Shown piece by piece: positions 36,740-46,068 of a stretch of 64,000 nucleotides of DNA (its first letter is position 1; every line of letters starts with the position of its first letter). The position numbers were made by a program, and so were the translations under genes. Source of the DNA: Roseibium hamelinense (GTDB lineage Bacteria > Pseudomonadota > Alphaproteobacteria > Rhizobiales > Stappiaceae). Location: contig NZ_VLLF01000011.1 of NCBI RefSeq assembly GCF_007830545.1, forward strand, positions 101,423-165,422. The letters run 5' to 3'. The notes under the pieces were generated by a model. The model made no database searches and was not told the origin of the DNA. It saw only the letters and a program-made list of their open reading frames with translations.

Positions 36740-38227
36740 ATGAAGCACGAGGGACCGCAGAAGGGGACTGTTGATCCTGCTGCATCCAGCCCGGGATCCC
36801 TGTTCCCGCTACCATCCCGTCGCAACGGGCGGTTTCGGGTGTTGGGAGGACTGTCCGGCAAACTGCTGCTTTTGACGATCGTCTTCGTCATGCTTGCAGA
36901 AATTTTAATCTACGTACCGTCGATCGCGAATTACCGAAACAACTGGCTTTCGGACCGTTTGTCGACCGCTGGCGTGGCCGCATCCGTTCTGGCCGAAACG
37001 AACACGATCGCCCCGCGGCTGCAGGAAGAGCTCTTGCGGACAACCGGAGCAGTCGCCATCGCCTTGGACCAGGGCACCCGCCGTAGTTTGATCGCCATGG
37101 ACGATCAATTGCCGGACAACATTCGCTATGTCGTCAATATGGGGCGAATGAATCCGCTTCAATCCATTTTGGAGAGCTTTCAGATCCTATTTGACCGTGG
37201 CGAGGGCTACATGCGGGTCGTGGGGGCGGTGCAGATGGGCTATGTCGAGCGGGTTGATATTGTTCTGCCCGTCCGCCTGTTGCACCAGGACATGCTGGCG
37301 TTCTCGGTCCGCATTCTGGTGCTTTCAATCATCATTTCCGGCATCACCGCAGGCCTTGTTTATGTGACTTTGCGAGCGGTGTTCGTTCGACCCTTGCAGC
37401 GGCTGACAAAATCGATGGATCATTTTGCTGAGGAGCCGGAGGATCTGTCGCGTGCCATAAAAGTTTCTAGCCGAAATGATGAGCTTGGGGATGCTGAAGT
37501 TCGGCTGCATGCAATGCAAGAGGCCTTGTCCCGTGCCTTGACCCAAAAACAGCGGCTGGCCGACCTCGGACTGGCTGTTTCTAAAATTAACCACGACCTG
37601 CGCAATCTGCTTGCGTCGGCTCAATTATTTTTGGAGCGGTTGGAACACGTGCCCGACCCAACCGTAAACCGTTTAGCTCCGAAAATTTTGGCCACCCTGG
37701 ATCGTGCCGTTGGGTACACACAAGCTGTGATGGCCTATGGCAAGGCAAGCGAGCGTGCGCCGCAACGGCGGCTGATCGCTCTGCGCAAAGTAGGTGAGGA
37801 CATTGCGGACGTACTTGGCTTGGCGGACAATAGCTCGGTCCAATTCCACAACCGCGTGGATGAAAACCTTGAGGTGGATGCCGATCCCGAGCAGATTTTC
37901 AGGGTCCTTCTGAACTTGTGCCGCAACGCGTTGCAGGCGATTGAATCAGAAAATGATCCGACCTTGGTGCGGCGCATTACGCTTGAAGCCGAGCGGGACA
38001 AAAACTGCGTATTCATACGCGTTGTCGATACGGGGCCGGGCATTCCGGCCAACATCAAAAGCGCGCTGTTCAAAGCCTTTCACAGCGGCTCGAAAGCAGG
38101 CGGAATTGGGCTTGGGCTCGCAATCGCCTCGGAACTGCTAAAGGCGCATGGTGGCCGGATCGGGCTTGATGAAAGCGTACCGGGTACGTGCTTTTGTATC
38201 GAACTGCCTGACAGAAACTCGACCTGA
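36740..38227 (+). CDS. Orphan sensor histidine kinase
   Basis: This 495-aa membrane kinase has helices at about 35-58 and 190-215, flanking a periplasmic sensor of about 130 residues. A HAMP-like linker (RAVFVRPLQRLTKSMDHFAE) follows. The phospho-acceptor is H285 in KINHDLRNLLASA, an HDLRN variant of the HisKA box. The ATPase domain has N box NLCRNALQAIE, G1 VVDTGPGIP and G2 GGIGLGLAIA. No response regulator gene adjoins it on either side, so its partner lies elsewhere. ATG 36740 is chosen; a TTG at 36725 is in frame. The next feature is the tRNA-Arg. Confidence 0.93.
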   Translation: MKHEGPQKGTVDPAASSPGSLFPLPSRRNGRFRVLGGLSGKLLLLTIVFVMLAEILIYVPSIANYRNNWLSDRLSTAGVAASVLAETNTIAPRLQEELLRTTGAVAIALDQGTRRSLIAMDDQLPDNIRYVVNMGRMNPLQSILESFQILFDRGEGYMRVVGAVQMGYVERVDIVLPVRLLHQDMLAFSVRILVLSIIISGITAGLVYVTLRAVFVRPLQRLTKSMDHFAEEPEDLSRAIKVSSRNDELGDAEVRLHAMQEALSRALTQKQRLADLGLAVSKINHDLRNLLASAQLFLERLEHVPDPTVNRLAPKILATLDRAVGYTQAVMAYGKASERAPQRRLIALRKVGEDIADVLGLADNSSVQFHNRVDENLEVDADPEQIFRVLLNLCRNALQAIESENDPTLVRRITLEAERDKNCVFIRVVDTGPGIPANIKSALFKAFHSGSKAGGIGLGLAIASELLKAHGGRIGLDESVPGTCFCIELPDRNST

Positions 38228-38452
38228 GTCTTCGGACTAAGGATACGTATATCGGAATTCCACGGGCAAATATCCCGTAAATCAGCGGCTTCGCGACATA
38301 TCCCTGGCCGATGTCAAAAAAACATCAAAAACCCACTTGCAATCCCGAACCTTCAGCAGTAGGAGTAGCGCCCTGTTCGGGAGCAACCGCAGCGGCTGCC
38401 CCAAACCATAGCCGACGCAATTCTCTAAAAGAACTGCGGTATTTGGCCAAAA

Positions 38453-38529
38453 GCACCGGTAGCTCAGCTGGATAGAGCACCAGACTACGAATCTGGGGGT
38501 CGGGGGTTCGAATCCTCCCCGGTGCGCCA
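38453..38529 (+). tRNA. tRNA-Arg (anticodon ACG)
   Basis: The 77-base sequence folds into a full cloverleaf: acceptor GCACCGG/CCGGTGC, D arm AGCTC...GAGC, anticodon arm CCAGA-CTACGAA-TCTGG with anticodon ACG, T arm ending GGGGGTTCGAATCCTCCC, and an encoded CCA end. It decodes CGN arginine codons once A34 is deaminated to inosine. The integrase stop codon begins at the very next base (38530), which makes this tRNA 3' end the likely attachment site of an integrated element. Confidence 0.97.
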
Positions 38530-39618
38530 TCACTTAGCATGCTTTTGCTTCTCCTGTTTTGCAGTCCGTTTTGCAGAATTTGTTTCCAAAACGTTCTCAA
38601 ACTTGGCAATCGCGTTGTCGGCCATGGTCGATGTGCGGGCGAGATACTTGTCCAGAATGTCCTGTGCCCGCCGCAGCGAATGACCGGTGATCGATACAAT
38701 CTCGCCAAGATTGCAGCCTGCCTGAAACAACATCGTCACGGTCGTGCCGCGAATGTCATGGAAGTGGAGGTCTTCAATGCCTGCCTCCTTGCAGGTCTTT
38801 TCCCATTGGAGCGCGAAATAACGCTTTTGAAAAGCGCGGCCCGTCTTGGTGGTGAGGATGAGCGTGGAGCGCTTCGGCAGGGCATCCAAGGTCTCCTTCA
38901 GTGCCTTGGTGCATTTGATGGTGACCAGTCGCCCCTTCAGCTTTCCTCGCCGGGCTTTACCCTGATGAATCGAGATGCGCTCGCCGTCATAATTGTTCCA
39001 AGTCAGCAGCAGAAGGTCTCCTTGGCGTTGTCCTGTATGCAGGGCAAGAACCATCGCGAGCTTCATTTCCGGGGTGGCAACGGCCATGAACGCTTCAACA
39101 TGCTCCGGCAGCCAGATCTTTTCAGACCGGTCGCCTTGATAGGCGCGTTCAAAGCCATCCATGACATTGCGTTTGAGCGGGCCGTCCCGGGTTGCCCATG
39201 ACAGGACGCGGGCAAGGACTGTGACACGGTTGTCGGCCTCACGCGGTTTTTCTTCAGAAAACTGGTCGTGCCATTTGATGACCGCCCGTCGAAACGCCTT
39301 GTCTTCCAAAGCGGGGTAGGGACAAGTTCCAAACTGATCTTCCCAGAAGGTGAAGATGCGCCTGTATTCCGCCTTCGTGGACTCAGCCAGCCGCCGCCAT
39401 TTTGCCGTTTGTTGAAACTCGCGGATCAATCCGGCGAATGTGCCCTTGTCCCTTTGGCGGGTCGACGCTTCGGCTGCTGCAATTGAGGCCAGGAATTCAG
39501 GAGATCCAGGTGGGCCTTGCAGGCGTTTGCCGGTGGCCCTGTGATAATAATAAGTCCGTACCTCGCCGCTTGCGAGTTTGCGCTTGATGGTATTGATACC
39601 CTTAAGATGTGTTCGCAT
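38530..39618 (-). CDS. Tyrosine recombinase (site-specific integrase)
   Basis: Phage/island-type integrase of 362 aa. A SAM-like core-binding domain (about 50-140) is followed by the catalytic domain with first Arg in HTGQRQGDLLLLTW, HxxR in LHFHDIRGTTVTM, GHS in SITGHSLRRAQDIL and the nucleophilic Tyr in LDKYLA. ATG 39618 is selected because GGGAGATGGAG precedes it; the frame continues upstream inside another gene. Its stop touches the 3' end of tRNA-Arg, the normal arrangement for tRNA-targeting integrases. It overlaps the small upstream gene by 17 bases. Confidence 0.95.
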   Translation of the reverse strand: MRTHLKGINTIKRKLASGEVRTYYYHRATGKRLQGPPGSPEFLASIAAAEASTRQRDKGTFAGLIREFQQTAKWRRLAESTKAEYRRIFTFWEDQFGTCPYPALEDKAFRRAVIKWHDQFSEEKPREADNRVTVLARVLSWATRDGPLKRNVMDGFERAYQGDRSEKIWLPEHVEAFMAVATPEMKLAMVLALHTGQRQGDLLLLTWNNYDGERISIHQGKARRGKLKGRLVTIKCTKALKETLDALPKRSTLILTTKTGRAFQKRYFALQWEKTCKEAGIEDLHFHDIRGTTVTMLFQAGCNLGEIVSITGHSLRRAQDILDKYLARTSTMADNAIAKFENVLETNSAKRTAKQEKQKHAK

Positions 39619-39814
39619 GCTCCATCTCCCATTGTTCGAATGGCGATTTGGATGGCTGCTCATGTTCAGAGTTTCGAGGACGGTCTTCGCCGATGATTTC
39701 AAGGCGGCCATCAGGGTGGGCAATCAGTCGTCCACACTTGAACCCGGAGGTCTTGATTGCCTTGAGATAGTTTGCGGTCTCGGAGGGGCGGATGGGTCTG
39801 TGTCGCTGTGCCAT
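39602..39814 (-). CDS. Small protein upstream of the integrase
   Basis: This 70-aa protein has the pattern TANYLKAIKTSGFKCGRLIA and HPDGRLEIIGED. Short proteins of this type (an amphipathic helix, then a GxxxPDGRI strand) are common just upstream of integrases in alphaproteobacterial prophages and islands; their role is unknown, perhaps directionality or accessory DNA binding. Its end overlaps the integrase start by 17 bases, which indicates coupled translation. ATG 39814 has GGAAC upstream. Confidence 0.65.
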   Translation of the reverse strand: MAQRHRPIRPSETANYLKAIKTSGFKCGRLIAHPDGRLEIIGEDRPRNSEHEQPSKSPFEQWEMEHANTS

Positions 39815-39850
39815 TTTTTGTTCCGTCTTTTGGCAAGCAACACGCGAAAC

Positions 39851-40438
39851 TTAAGGAAGCTTGGCCTTTTTTCTGTTTTTCAGCAGCTCGTCTCTGGCTG
39901 CCCGAATTGCCTTGTCCGTTTCGGATTTTTGATCATCCGGAGTTTCGTCAAATTGGATGTCATTAATCCCGTGCGCTACATAGGACGCAATACGGGTCAG
40001 GGATACCTGGATGAAGGCCATCCGGTCGCGCGCCCAATCATCGCCATAAGCGAACCGTTCATTGTCCTCTGGACTTGAGATGAGATTTGCGAACAGCCCG
40101 TCTGCATCAAAAACAATCCTGCCGATGTATTCCTTGTCCAGGTTCTCAGCTGCCACCCTAAGCCAATCGCCAACCTTTGCTCCTGGTTTATAGAACAACT
40201 GCGAAACGAGGTTTGGAGAGACGCCAAGCGCGCTCAAATGCGCGATCATCGTCACCGCCATGATATCGAGCGCCGAATACAAACGCCGCCGCCCTTTGCC
40301 GACACCGTCCTGGCTCAGGCGCAGGATCCCGCGATTGGGGTCCGTCCAATTCTGGAGCGTTTTCGCGCTCACTCCCGTGATGCGAATGACGTCCGCCTGG
40401 GTGAATTCAGGGATCTCAATGTCGACTCGATTACTCAC
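39851..40438 (-). CDS. MerR-type helix-turn-helix regulator of the integrated element
   Basis: At the N-terminus, FTQADVIRITGVSAKTLQNW followed by GKGRRRLYSALDIM gives a MerR-like winged HTH with the wing ending in the R-R-x-Y-S element. The rest (about 110 residues) shows no metal-binding or drug-binding motif that I recognise. GTG 40438 is chosen because GCGAGG lies 8 bases before it; the frame itself opens 24 codons earlier. It is in line with the small protein and the integrase, so it may control excision or expression of the island. Confidence 0.75.
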   Translation of the reverse strand: MSNRVDIEIPEFTQADVIRITGVSAKTLQNWTDPNRGILRLSQDGVGKGRRRLYSALDIMAVTMIAHLSALGVSPNLVSQLFYKPGAKVGDWLRVAAENLDKEYIGRIVFDADGLFANLISSPEDNERFAYGDDWARDRMAFIQVSLTRIASYVAHGINDIQFDETPDDQKSETDKAIRAARDELLKNRKKAKLP

Positions 40439-40565
40439 ACTAAGAACCTCGCATGAGGCTGAGGCAGTGTCAAGCGAGAAACTCGTGTGAGTTTTAATTA
40501 TGGTGATCAACGGGCGGCGATGACTTCGTTCTTCATCAAAGACTCAGGGCTTGGTGCGATGCCCG

Positions 40566-40853
40566 TTACCCGTCTCGCGAAGTGTCATCATTTGGATCCT
40601 GCACAACCGCGTCTGGCAAATCGGGCCCCGGGTCCAGGTCCGGAGCGGAAGCGCCTTGCATTCCGTCGTTATCGAGACCGTCAGGATATTCAACCACTAG
40701 CACCACCGGGTCCGTAGCATCAGATGCCGACACGGCTGCGCCCGGGTCAGCATCGGCATCAAGATAGCTGCTCAACTGCGAGACTTGCGCGAAAGGGGCT
40801 GGAGCGGCGGCCGGATCATGGCCAATCGCGTCGAAGTAGGCCATCCTAGCCAT
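40566..40853 (-). CDS. Unrecognised acidic open frame
   Basis: The 95-codon frame starts at ATG 40853, overlapping the stop of an upstream fragment (ATGGCTAG). It encodes ARMAYFDAIGHDPAAAP and then a strongly acidic, Asp/Pro-rich tail (DLDPGPDLPDAVVQDPNDD). No signal peptide, membrane segment or domain is recognised. Base composition is richer in G+C than the integrase module. It could be the tail end of a larger mobile-element region or a chance frame. Confidence 0.3.
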   Translation of the reverse strand: MARMAYFDAIGHDPAAAPAPFAQVSQLSSYLDADADPGAAVSASDATDPVVLVVEYPDGLDNDGMQGASAPDLDPGPDLPDAVVQDPNDDTSRDG

Positions 40854-41007
40854 AGGTCTGGCCCGCAACGATTATGACATTCTCACCGACCTGGCGGACC
40901 ACCTTGGCATACGGGTAGACTTCACCGGATGCCGCGACGAGGCCGCCTGGCTGCGCCGCCTTTGGGGAGTTGCGCGCGCACGGCGCACATGTCGGACATG
41001 GGCTGGG
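40846..41007 (-). pseudogene. 3' remnant of an unrecognised gene
   Basis: Between a TGA at 41010-41008 and a TAG at 40848-40846 the frame reads 53 residues with no start codon. It contains CPTCAPC and then VAASGEVYPYAKVVRQVGEN and a hydrophobic end. The coherent beta-like C-terminus suggests the end of a real protein whose 5' part is lost. It lies directly beside the 3' end of the broken outer-membrane gene, so a deletion or recombination joint lies near 41010-41060. Confidence 0.3.
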
Positions 41008-41057
41008 TCATGCGTGGGGCTCTCTTTAGGTCCGCGACTTGCTGCAGAGACCCGGAC

Positions 41058-41849
41058 CTAGAACTGGAAGTTGAGGCCGGCGAATATACCCCATTCGGGC
41101 TGGCCGTCACCCTCGTCGAAGACGGTGTATTGCGGCTCCACGAAGGTGTTGATCACCGCACCCTCCGTCTGAAAGACCTTGCCGAGACCGAGCCCCAACG
41201 GAACGGCGTAGTTGTCAGTTTCGAAATCGTAGGTCTAGACAGCCGCCGAGCGCAGGTACCACCCCTCGCCCAGTTGATAGAAAGCGAAGGGCTGCAGCGC
41301 CGCGATGTTGACATCGGCGCGGTCGTCGTTGCCCGCGACGCTCATCTGCCAGGTCAGCAGGTAGCCCCACTGGAACTTCGGGTTCGACGCATTGAACAAA
41401 ACGTTGGCGAAGCCGAGAGACCACTTCTCCGACCCGAGCGCGTTGTCCGTCGCCGACGGTACGGTGACCTGCGGGCCGAAGCCGAAGCTCACTGCCGGAT
41501 TGCCTGTGTCGAACAGGTAGGCAGCGAAGAGATTGATATCGCCAAGACCCGTCTCGTCATCGCCGCCAGCCTGCGGAAACGTGTTCACCGGAACCGTGAG
41601 GCGCGCGATCCAGTTGCCGCCGAACGCCTCGAATGGCTGGGCATAGCGCAGGAAGAACTGGTTGGCGTCGCGATCGGAGCCCGTCAGATCGCCGGTGTAT
41701 TGGTTCTGGAAGTTCAGCGCGGTCGTGCTGGCGAGAGGGTTGTTGGCCTGCGCCGCGCTGTCCTGCGCGTGGGAGGGAAGCACGGTGCCCAACACGAGGA
41801 TGGCCGCGGTCATGCATCTCATGAGTTTTCGGTTCTTTTGACCCGTCAC
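41058..41849 (-). pseudogene. Outer-membrane transporter-like (MetA-pathway type) gene with an in-frame TAG
   Basis: The frame from GTG 41849 has a signal peptide ([17 protein letters not shown]) and a beta-barrel-like pattern: [56 protein letters not shown]. It resembles the MetA-pathway/phenol-degradation transporter group. A TAG at 41237-41235 (codon 205) breaks it after YLRSAAV. The frame then resumes with TYDFETDNYAVPLGLGLGKV and ends in FAGLNFQF, a typical C-terminal barrel Phe. In relatives I would expect Trp at the stop, so TGG to TAG is likely. It is 120 bases downstream of the intact DUF1254 gene. Confidence 0.75.
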
Positions 41850-41968
41850 AACGCGCCCCTTCCGTATCCGATGCTGCGGTCTTTCTTGTCTATACAACCC
41901 AGGCCCCAAGCCACGTTCGCGGCTCGGGGCGTAGGTGCCCTGATGGACGCGAGTTTTGTTGCAGAGCG

Positions 41969-43462
41969 TCACTCGACCTTCACGATGTCGTCGGGCTTCC
42001 AGGTCTGGTCATAGAATTCGATCTCGGCACCGTAGAGCCGCACGGCCGCCATGAAGTTCCGCCCCGGGATCGTCTGGATGAAGTTGGTGTCGGCACCCCC
42101 CTCGGGCTGCTCCGGCGCGAACCAGATGTCTATGGAGCCGTCTTCATTGGTGTCGACGTCATAATAGCCGTTCTTCGAGGGCAGCAGCTGCTCGGTCTCT
42201 GGCATGGTACCGTCGGTAATGTTGTAGGCGGTGACGGCCCAGAACAGCGCCGCGGGCGGATCGGCAGGTAAACGCATCCGGTAGGTGTGCTCGCCGCTCA
42301 GGAACTCGCCGTCCGCATCGCGCGCCGTGAGCGGGTATTTCGAGCCCGCGCCGATGGTGCGCATGACCATCGCTGGCGCCGAGGAATAAGCATAACTGAA
42401 AAAGCCGGCGCGCTGATCGATGTCGAGATAGCTCTCCTGCATGAATTCGGCCGTGGCGCCCGACCAGGCGCGCTCGTACTGCCGGTCGTCGTAGTAGAGG
42501 TTGCGCTCGTCGTCACGGCCCAGCTGCTTCGTGGCAAGGATCATCCTCGGAGCGGTCTCGACCGCGCGCAGCAGAAGCTCTTGCTCGCGCTCCGTCGGCT
42601 CAAAGGGTTCGCCCTTGATGATGCCAATGGAGGCCAGCACGCCGCGCAACTCGGGCGTAATGGCCGTGACGGGCTCCTCGTCGACGAAATCCTTCAGCTT
42701 GGTCCAGTAGTCGTTGTCGACCGGATACATCATATAAACGCGCTGACCGCTGGCGTTGGGAAACTCCATCGGCGGGATGTTCTTCTCTTCCTCCCAGAGC
42801 GGGTAGATCCGTGTCTGTTCGGCACGCGCGACGGCCGGTGCCGGATCGGGCACGCCGTCGCCCTGTTCCATCACGGTGCGGAAGAATAGAAAGACGTTGT
42901 TCGTCGATGACTCGAATGTGAAATAGCCGTCGGGTACGTGCCCGTCGTAGTTCGGCGGCAGGAGCAGGTAAAGTCCGCCGCGCGCCCGATCCGGCCCGAT
43001 CGCGCCCACGTCCGTTATGGTGCGCTGGAAAAAGTCGGTGAACATGCCGATGACCCCGGGAGGGGCGGCGACTACGAGCGGTCCGGTCTCGCCCAGATCG
43101 AGATAGTTCATGGAATAGATCACGTCGGCATTGGGCGTCGTCACCAAGGTGCGGCTGTCCATCCGGTCCTTCCAGATCGGCAGCACATTGTAGCCGGCGC
43201 CGAAGGCGGCCTCCGACCCGTCGCGCATCCCGATCACGTTTAGCGCCGGCAGCATGGTCATATAGGCGTGCACGGCGCGCTGGTAGAACAGCTCGTCGCG
43301 CAGCGCCTCAGCCTCGTCCTGGTCGAGCCAGTTGCCGTCGTTGAGCTGGTCGACGAGAGGAGACATCGGCGCGGCTGCGTCTTGCGCTGCGGAGGGTGCG
43401 GCGGCGAGTGCAAGGCACAGGGCGGTAAGCGCGGTGGTGCAACGGAGTGCCGTCCGTTTCAT
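41969..43462 (-). CDS. DUF1254/DUF1214 exported protein (intact copy)
   Basis: A signal peptide ([20 protein letters not shown], cleavage near SAAQ) is followed by the DUF1254 domain ([40 protein letters not shown]) and the C-terminal DUF1214 domain ([31 protein letters not shown]). Such proteins are predicted to be periplasmic and often lie with outer-membrane proteins; the function is unknown. ATG 43462 has AAAGGAG 9 bases upstream. The same frame runs on upstream through a broken copy (43463-43681), separated only by a TAG. Length 497 aa is normal. Confidence 0.88.
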   Translation of the reverse strand: MKRTALRCTTALTALCLALAAAPSAAQDAAAPMSPLVDQLNDGNWLDQDEAEALRDELFYQRAVHAYMTMLPALNVIGMRDGSEAAFGAGYNVLPIWKDRMDSRTLVTTPNADVIYSMNYLDLGETGPLVVAAPPGVIGMFTDFFQRTITDVGAIGPDRARGGLYLLLPPNYDGHVPDGYFTFESSTNNVFLFFRTVMEQGDGVPDPAPAVARAEQTRIYPLWEEEKNIPPMEFPNASGQRVYMMYPVDNDYWTKLKDFVDEEPVTAITPELRGVLASIGIIKGEPFEPTEREQELLLRAVETAPRMILATKQLGRDDERNLYYDDRQYERAWSGATAEFMQESYLDIDQRAGFFSYAYSSAPAMVMRTIGAGSKYPLTARDADGEFLSGEHTYRMRLPADPPAALFWAVTAYNITDGTMPETEQLLPSKNGYYDVDTNEDGSIDIWFAPEQPEGGADTNFIQTIPGRNFMAAVRLYGAEIEFYDQTWKPDDIVKVE

Positions 43463-43681
43463 GGCGTATTCTCCTTTCAAACGGATGATGGTCTGGTTGT
43501 CTTCTGTCACCGGGTCGTTGTGGGTCCAGGTGTTGACCGGGGCCGCCGCTTGTTGTGCGGCAAAATTCCAGTCGGTTTCCGCAATGACCTAATTCTCCAG
43601 TGTGACGGGTTCGGCCTGTGCCAAAGCGGGGACCAGAAGTGCTGATCCAAGCAACAGCGCATGGCGAGCAAGACGTGACAT
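43463..43681 (-). pseudogene. 5' fragment of another DUF1254-type gene with an in-frame TAG
   Basis: From ATG 43681 (GAAGAGG before it) the frame gives a signal peptide (HALLLGSALLVPALAQAEP), then VTLEN and a TAG at 43591-43589 (codon 31). It continues VIAETDWNFAAQQAAAPVNT and DPVTEDNQTIIR, which resembles the start of a DUF1254 mature domain (the NQTxxR block). It then breaks off and runs in frame into the start of the intact DUF1254 gene. This looks like the 5' end of a lost tandem copy, joined in frame to its neighbour. Confidence 0.65.
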
Positions 43682-43748
43682 CGGGACCTCTTCGTTTTGA
43701 AACAATCAAACCGGCCCCGGTGCCGTCAGCCCGGGGCCGCTAAAGAAA

Positions 43749-45232
43749 TCAGTCGACCGGCTCGAAATCCGGCAGGGCGAAGCTCTTGTCGAAGAAGGGC
43801 TCTTCCGGGCCATAGAGCCGGAAATAAACAAACCAGCCATCATCCCCGACGGTCGCCATGTGATTGGACTCCATGCCCTCCGGAGCCTCCGGCCCGATGA
43901 ACAGGTCGACGCTGCCGTCTTCGTTGACCTTGAGCTGTTCCATGCGGCTGTCGAGGCTGGCATCCGTCAGCTCCGGGCCATTGTCATAAGGCCGCCGGGT
44001 CTCCGAAGAGTAGAGCGTGAGCGACCAGAAATTGGCGACCGGCACATCCGCCGGCAGGCTCAGGCGATAGGTGCGGTCGGCGCGCAGGAGGTCGCCGTTC
44101 GAGTCCCGCTTGGTGGTCATGTAGACCTGTCCAACGCCCGGCTGGGGGTTCACCATCCCTTCGCTCGACCCGACGGCCTCATAGAACCACACCGCGCGTT
44201 CATCCAGTTCAACGCGCTCCTCGGTGATCTGCGGCACAGAGAGATCGAAGCTCTTGTACCAGGACGTGCCCTCCCACCAGGGCTCCGTGAAGCGCGGGTT
44301 TGTCTGCATGTTGCGGGCCATCAACTCGCCCATGATCGCGCCGCGGGTCAGGATCGCCGTCTGCCGCGCATCAGGCTCAAAGGGCTGCCCCTTCTCAATG
44401 CCCAGCGGTTTCAGCATGGCCATCCAGGCCTTGTCCTCGGTGCGCACCGGTTCTTCCTGGATAATGGCATGCAGCACTTCCCAAAACGCCAGGCCGCGCG
44501 GCGGCGTCGACGACCAGACCGGGTCGGCACCGATAATCGGCGTGGAAGATTGCGGTTCCTCGCCATGCCAGGCCAGCTTCAGGCCTGACTTCACAGTGTC
44601 GACCGACTCCGGCGAGGTGTCGAGGATCCGGATGGCGATCTTGACGTTGTTGGTCGCGCTCTGCACCACGAAGTCGGCTTCGCCTTCGTACTCGGCCGGG
44701 TCCGCCTCCGGTCCGACGACGAGTTACTCCCGCCCTCGCCCTTGTCCGGGCCGGTCTCTCCGATATCGGCGACCGGGCGCTGCCACGCATCCAGGAACGC
44801 GCCGGCCACGGGCGCGGCGGGCACTTCAAGATAGAGCGGCGCCTCGGAAAGGTTGACGAAGTTGAAAATATACGGCGTCGTCAGGTTCGGCGTGAGAATG
44901 CCCCCCTTTTCATTGCGTGACACGAGCACCGCGAAATCGGTCAAGGCTTCGTCGCCAAAGGCGGCATCCTGGGTCAATTGCCACTGTTTGAAGCCGAGAT
45001 ATGGGATGGCTCAGAGGAAGGTCTGGACGGCACGCTGGTAATCCATCTCGTCGAACAAGGCCTGAACGCCCTCATCCGTGATGTAGTTGTCCTGAAGCTC
45101 GATCACGCCAATCGGGGTTTCGATCCGCTCATCGCCTTTCAAGGTGGCATCGTCGAGTGTGCGAACCTCCTGGGCAAAGGCCGCTGCAGTTGTGAGAAAT
45201 GAGAGACCTAAAACGAGGGAAATCAGGTTCAT
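43749..45232 (-). pseudogene. DUF1254/DUF1214 gene broken by a TGA and a frameshift
   Basis: From ATG 45232 the frame encodes a signal peptide (ISLVLGLSFLTTAAAFAQE) and DUF1254 start YQRAVQTFL. A TGA at 45013-45011 follows, where the family has Trp. It continues AIPYLGFKQWQLTQDAAFGD to DKGEGG. Near 44725 the frame must shift by one base to continue EADPAEYEGEADFVVQSATN and the DUF1214 part (FWSLTLYSSETRRPYDNGPE, DGSVDLFIGPEAPEG). In the shifted frame a TAA sits where Tyr is expected. The total length is not a multiple of three. Two or more lesions make recent function unlikely. Confidence 0.85.
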
Positions 45233-46068
45233 GTTTGGAATTCCTTTCAGATTTACAGGATTTTTTTCCGTCGTCCTGCACGCTCGACACAAGAGTGACG
45301 TAGCGTCATTAACTCATCGTGAATGTTTGCCGGCTGACATCACTTTGCAGGCTCTGCGATTACGGATGATCCAACTCATCGGCGGCATACTGTTCATCCA
45401 CCGGTTTGCACAAATCAGGCCACGGCAATTGATGAGGATATGTTTTTGCAAAACAAACGCTTAAGAAAAAGCTTCCCAATTTGACCGGTCCGCTCCATTC
45501 AGAGTTCGAAAACGGGTCTTGCAAAACTGGAATCTGCGGCCGGGGGGAAACGCAAGCTATCCGAAGCGCTCAAATCTCCGAACTAACGCTCACGTGCGGA
45601 CGGAAAATGCCTGCAATTGAAAACCAGAACCCGGTTACTTGCGCCCACAAGATCAGCGGTTTAGCTCTGCGGATACCGACCATCCACTCAATTCGCAACA
45701 CGCGTCGGCTTTCCGCCCTTTGTCATAGTCGCGGCTTGTGCAACGAACTGCCGCTTTAAGAACAATGCCGAGAGTGGGCGACGACCGAATTGGCAACGTT
45801 CTGCCACCAATTGCCCCGTTGAGGATCTGTCATTCGACCTACGATGTGAATAAGGCTGGCGGACTTTTCGAACTAATTTTGGTTCGGGTCAGGATATAGC
45901 GCCATCTTGTCTCCTAGTGGCTGACGGGGAATAGGGAAGATCAATCGGCTTCATGGTAGTCTTTGACAGCGATGCCTCCATCGCTTGGGTCCTGCGGAAC
46001 CACATCGGCACATTTGATGCTGTAGTGTGGCTACATCCACCGCATCAATTCAGGATGAAGAACATCGT
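45233..46068. other. Gene-free stretch between the DUF1254 relics and DUF445
   Basis: No convincing gene was found in these 836 bases; the frames present lack ribosome sites, start codons in context or domain-like patterns. A 13-bp palindrome TGACG-TAG-CGTCA lies at 45296-45308, 64 bases upstream of the DUF1254 relic start, and could be an operator for it. I saw no copy of the tRNA-Arg 3' end here, so no island right end is marked. Confidence 0.5.

Noticed and set aside
38282..38708. Minus-strand frames across the tRNA (containing GGFEPPTPRFVVWCSIQLSY and GRIRTPDPQIRS)
   Set aside because: These are the well-known false proteins made by translating a tRNA-Arg and its flanks.
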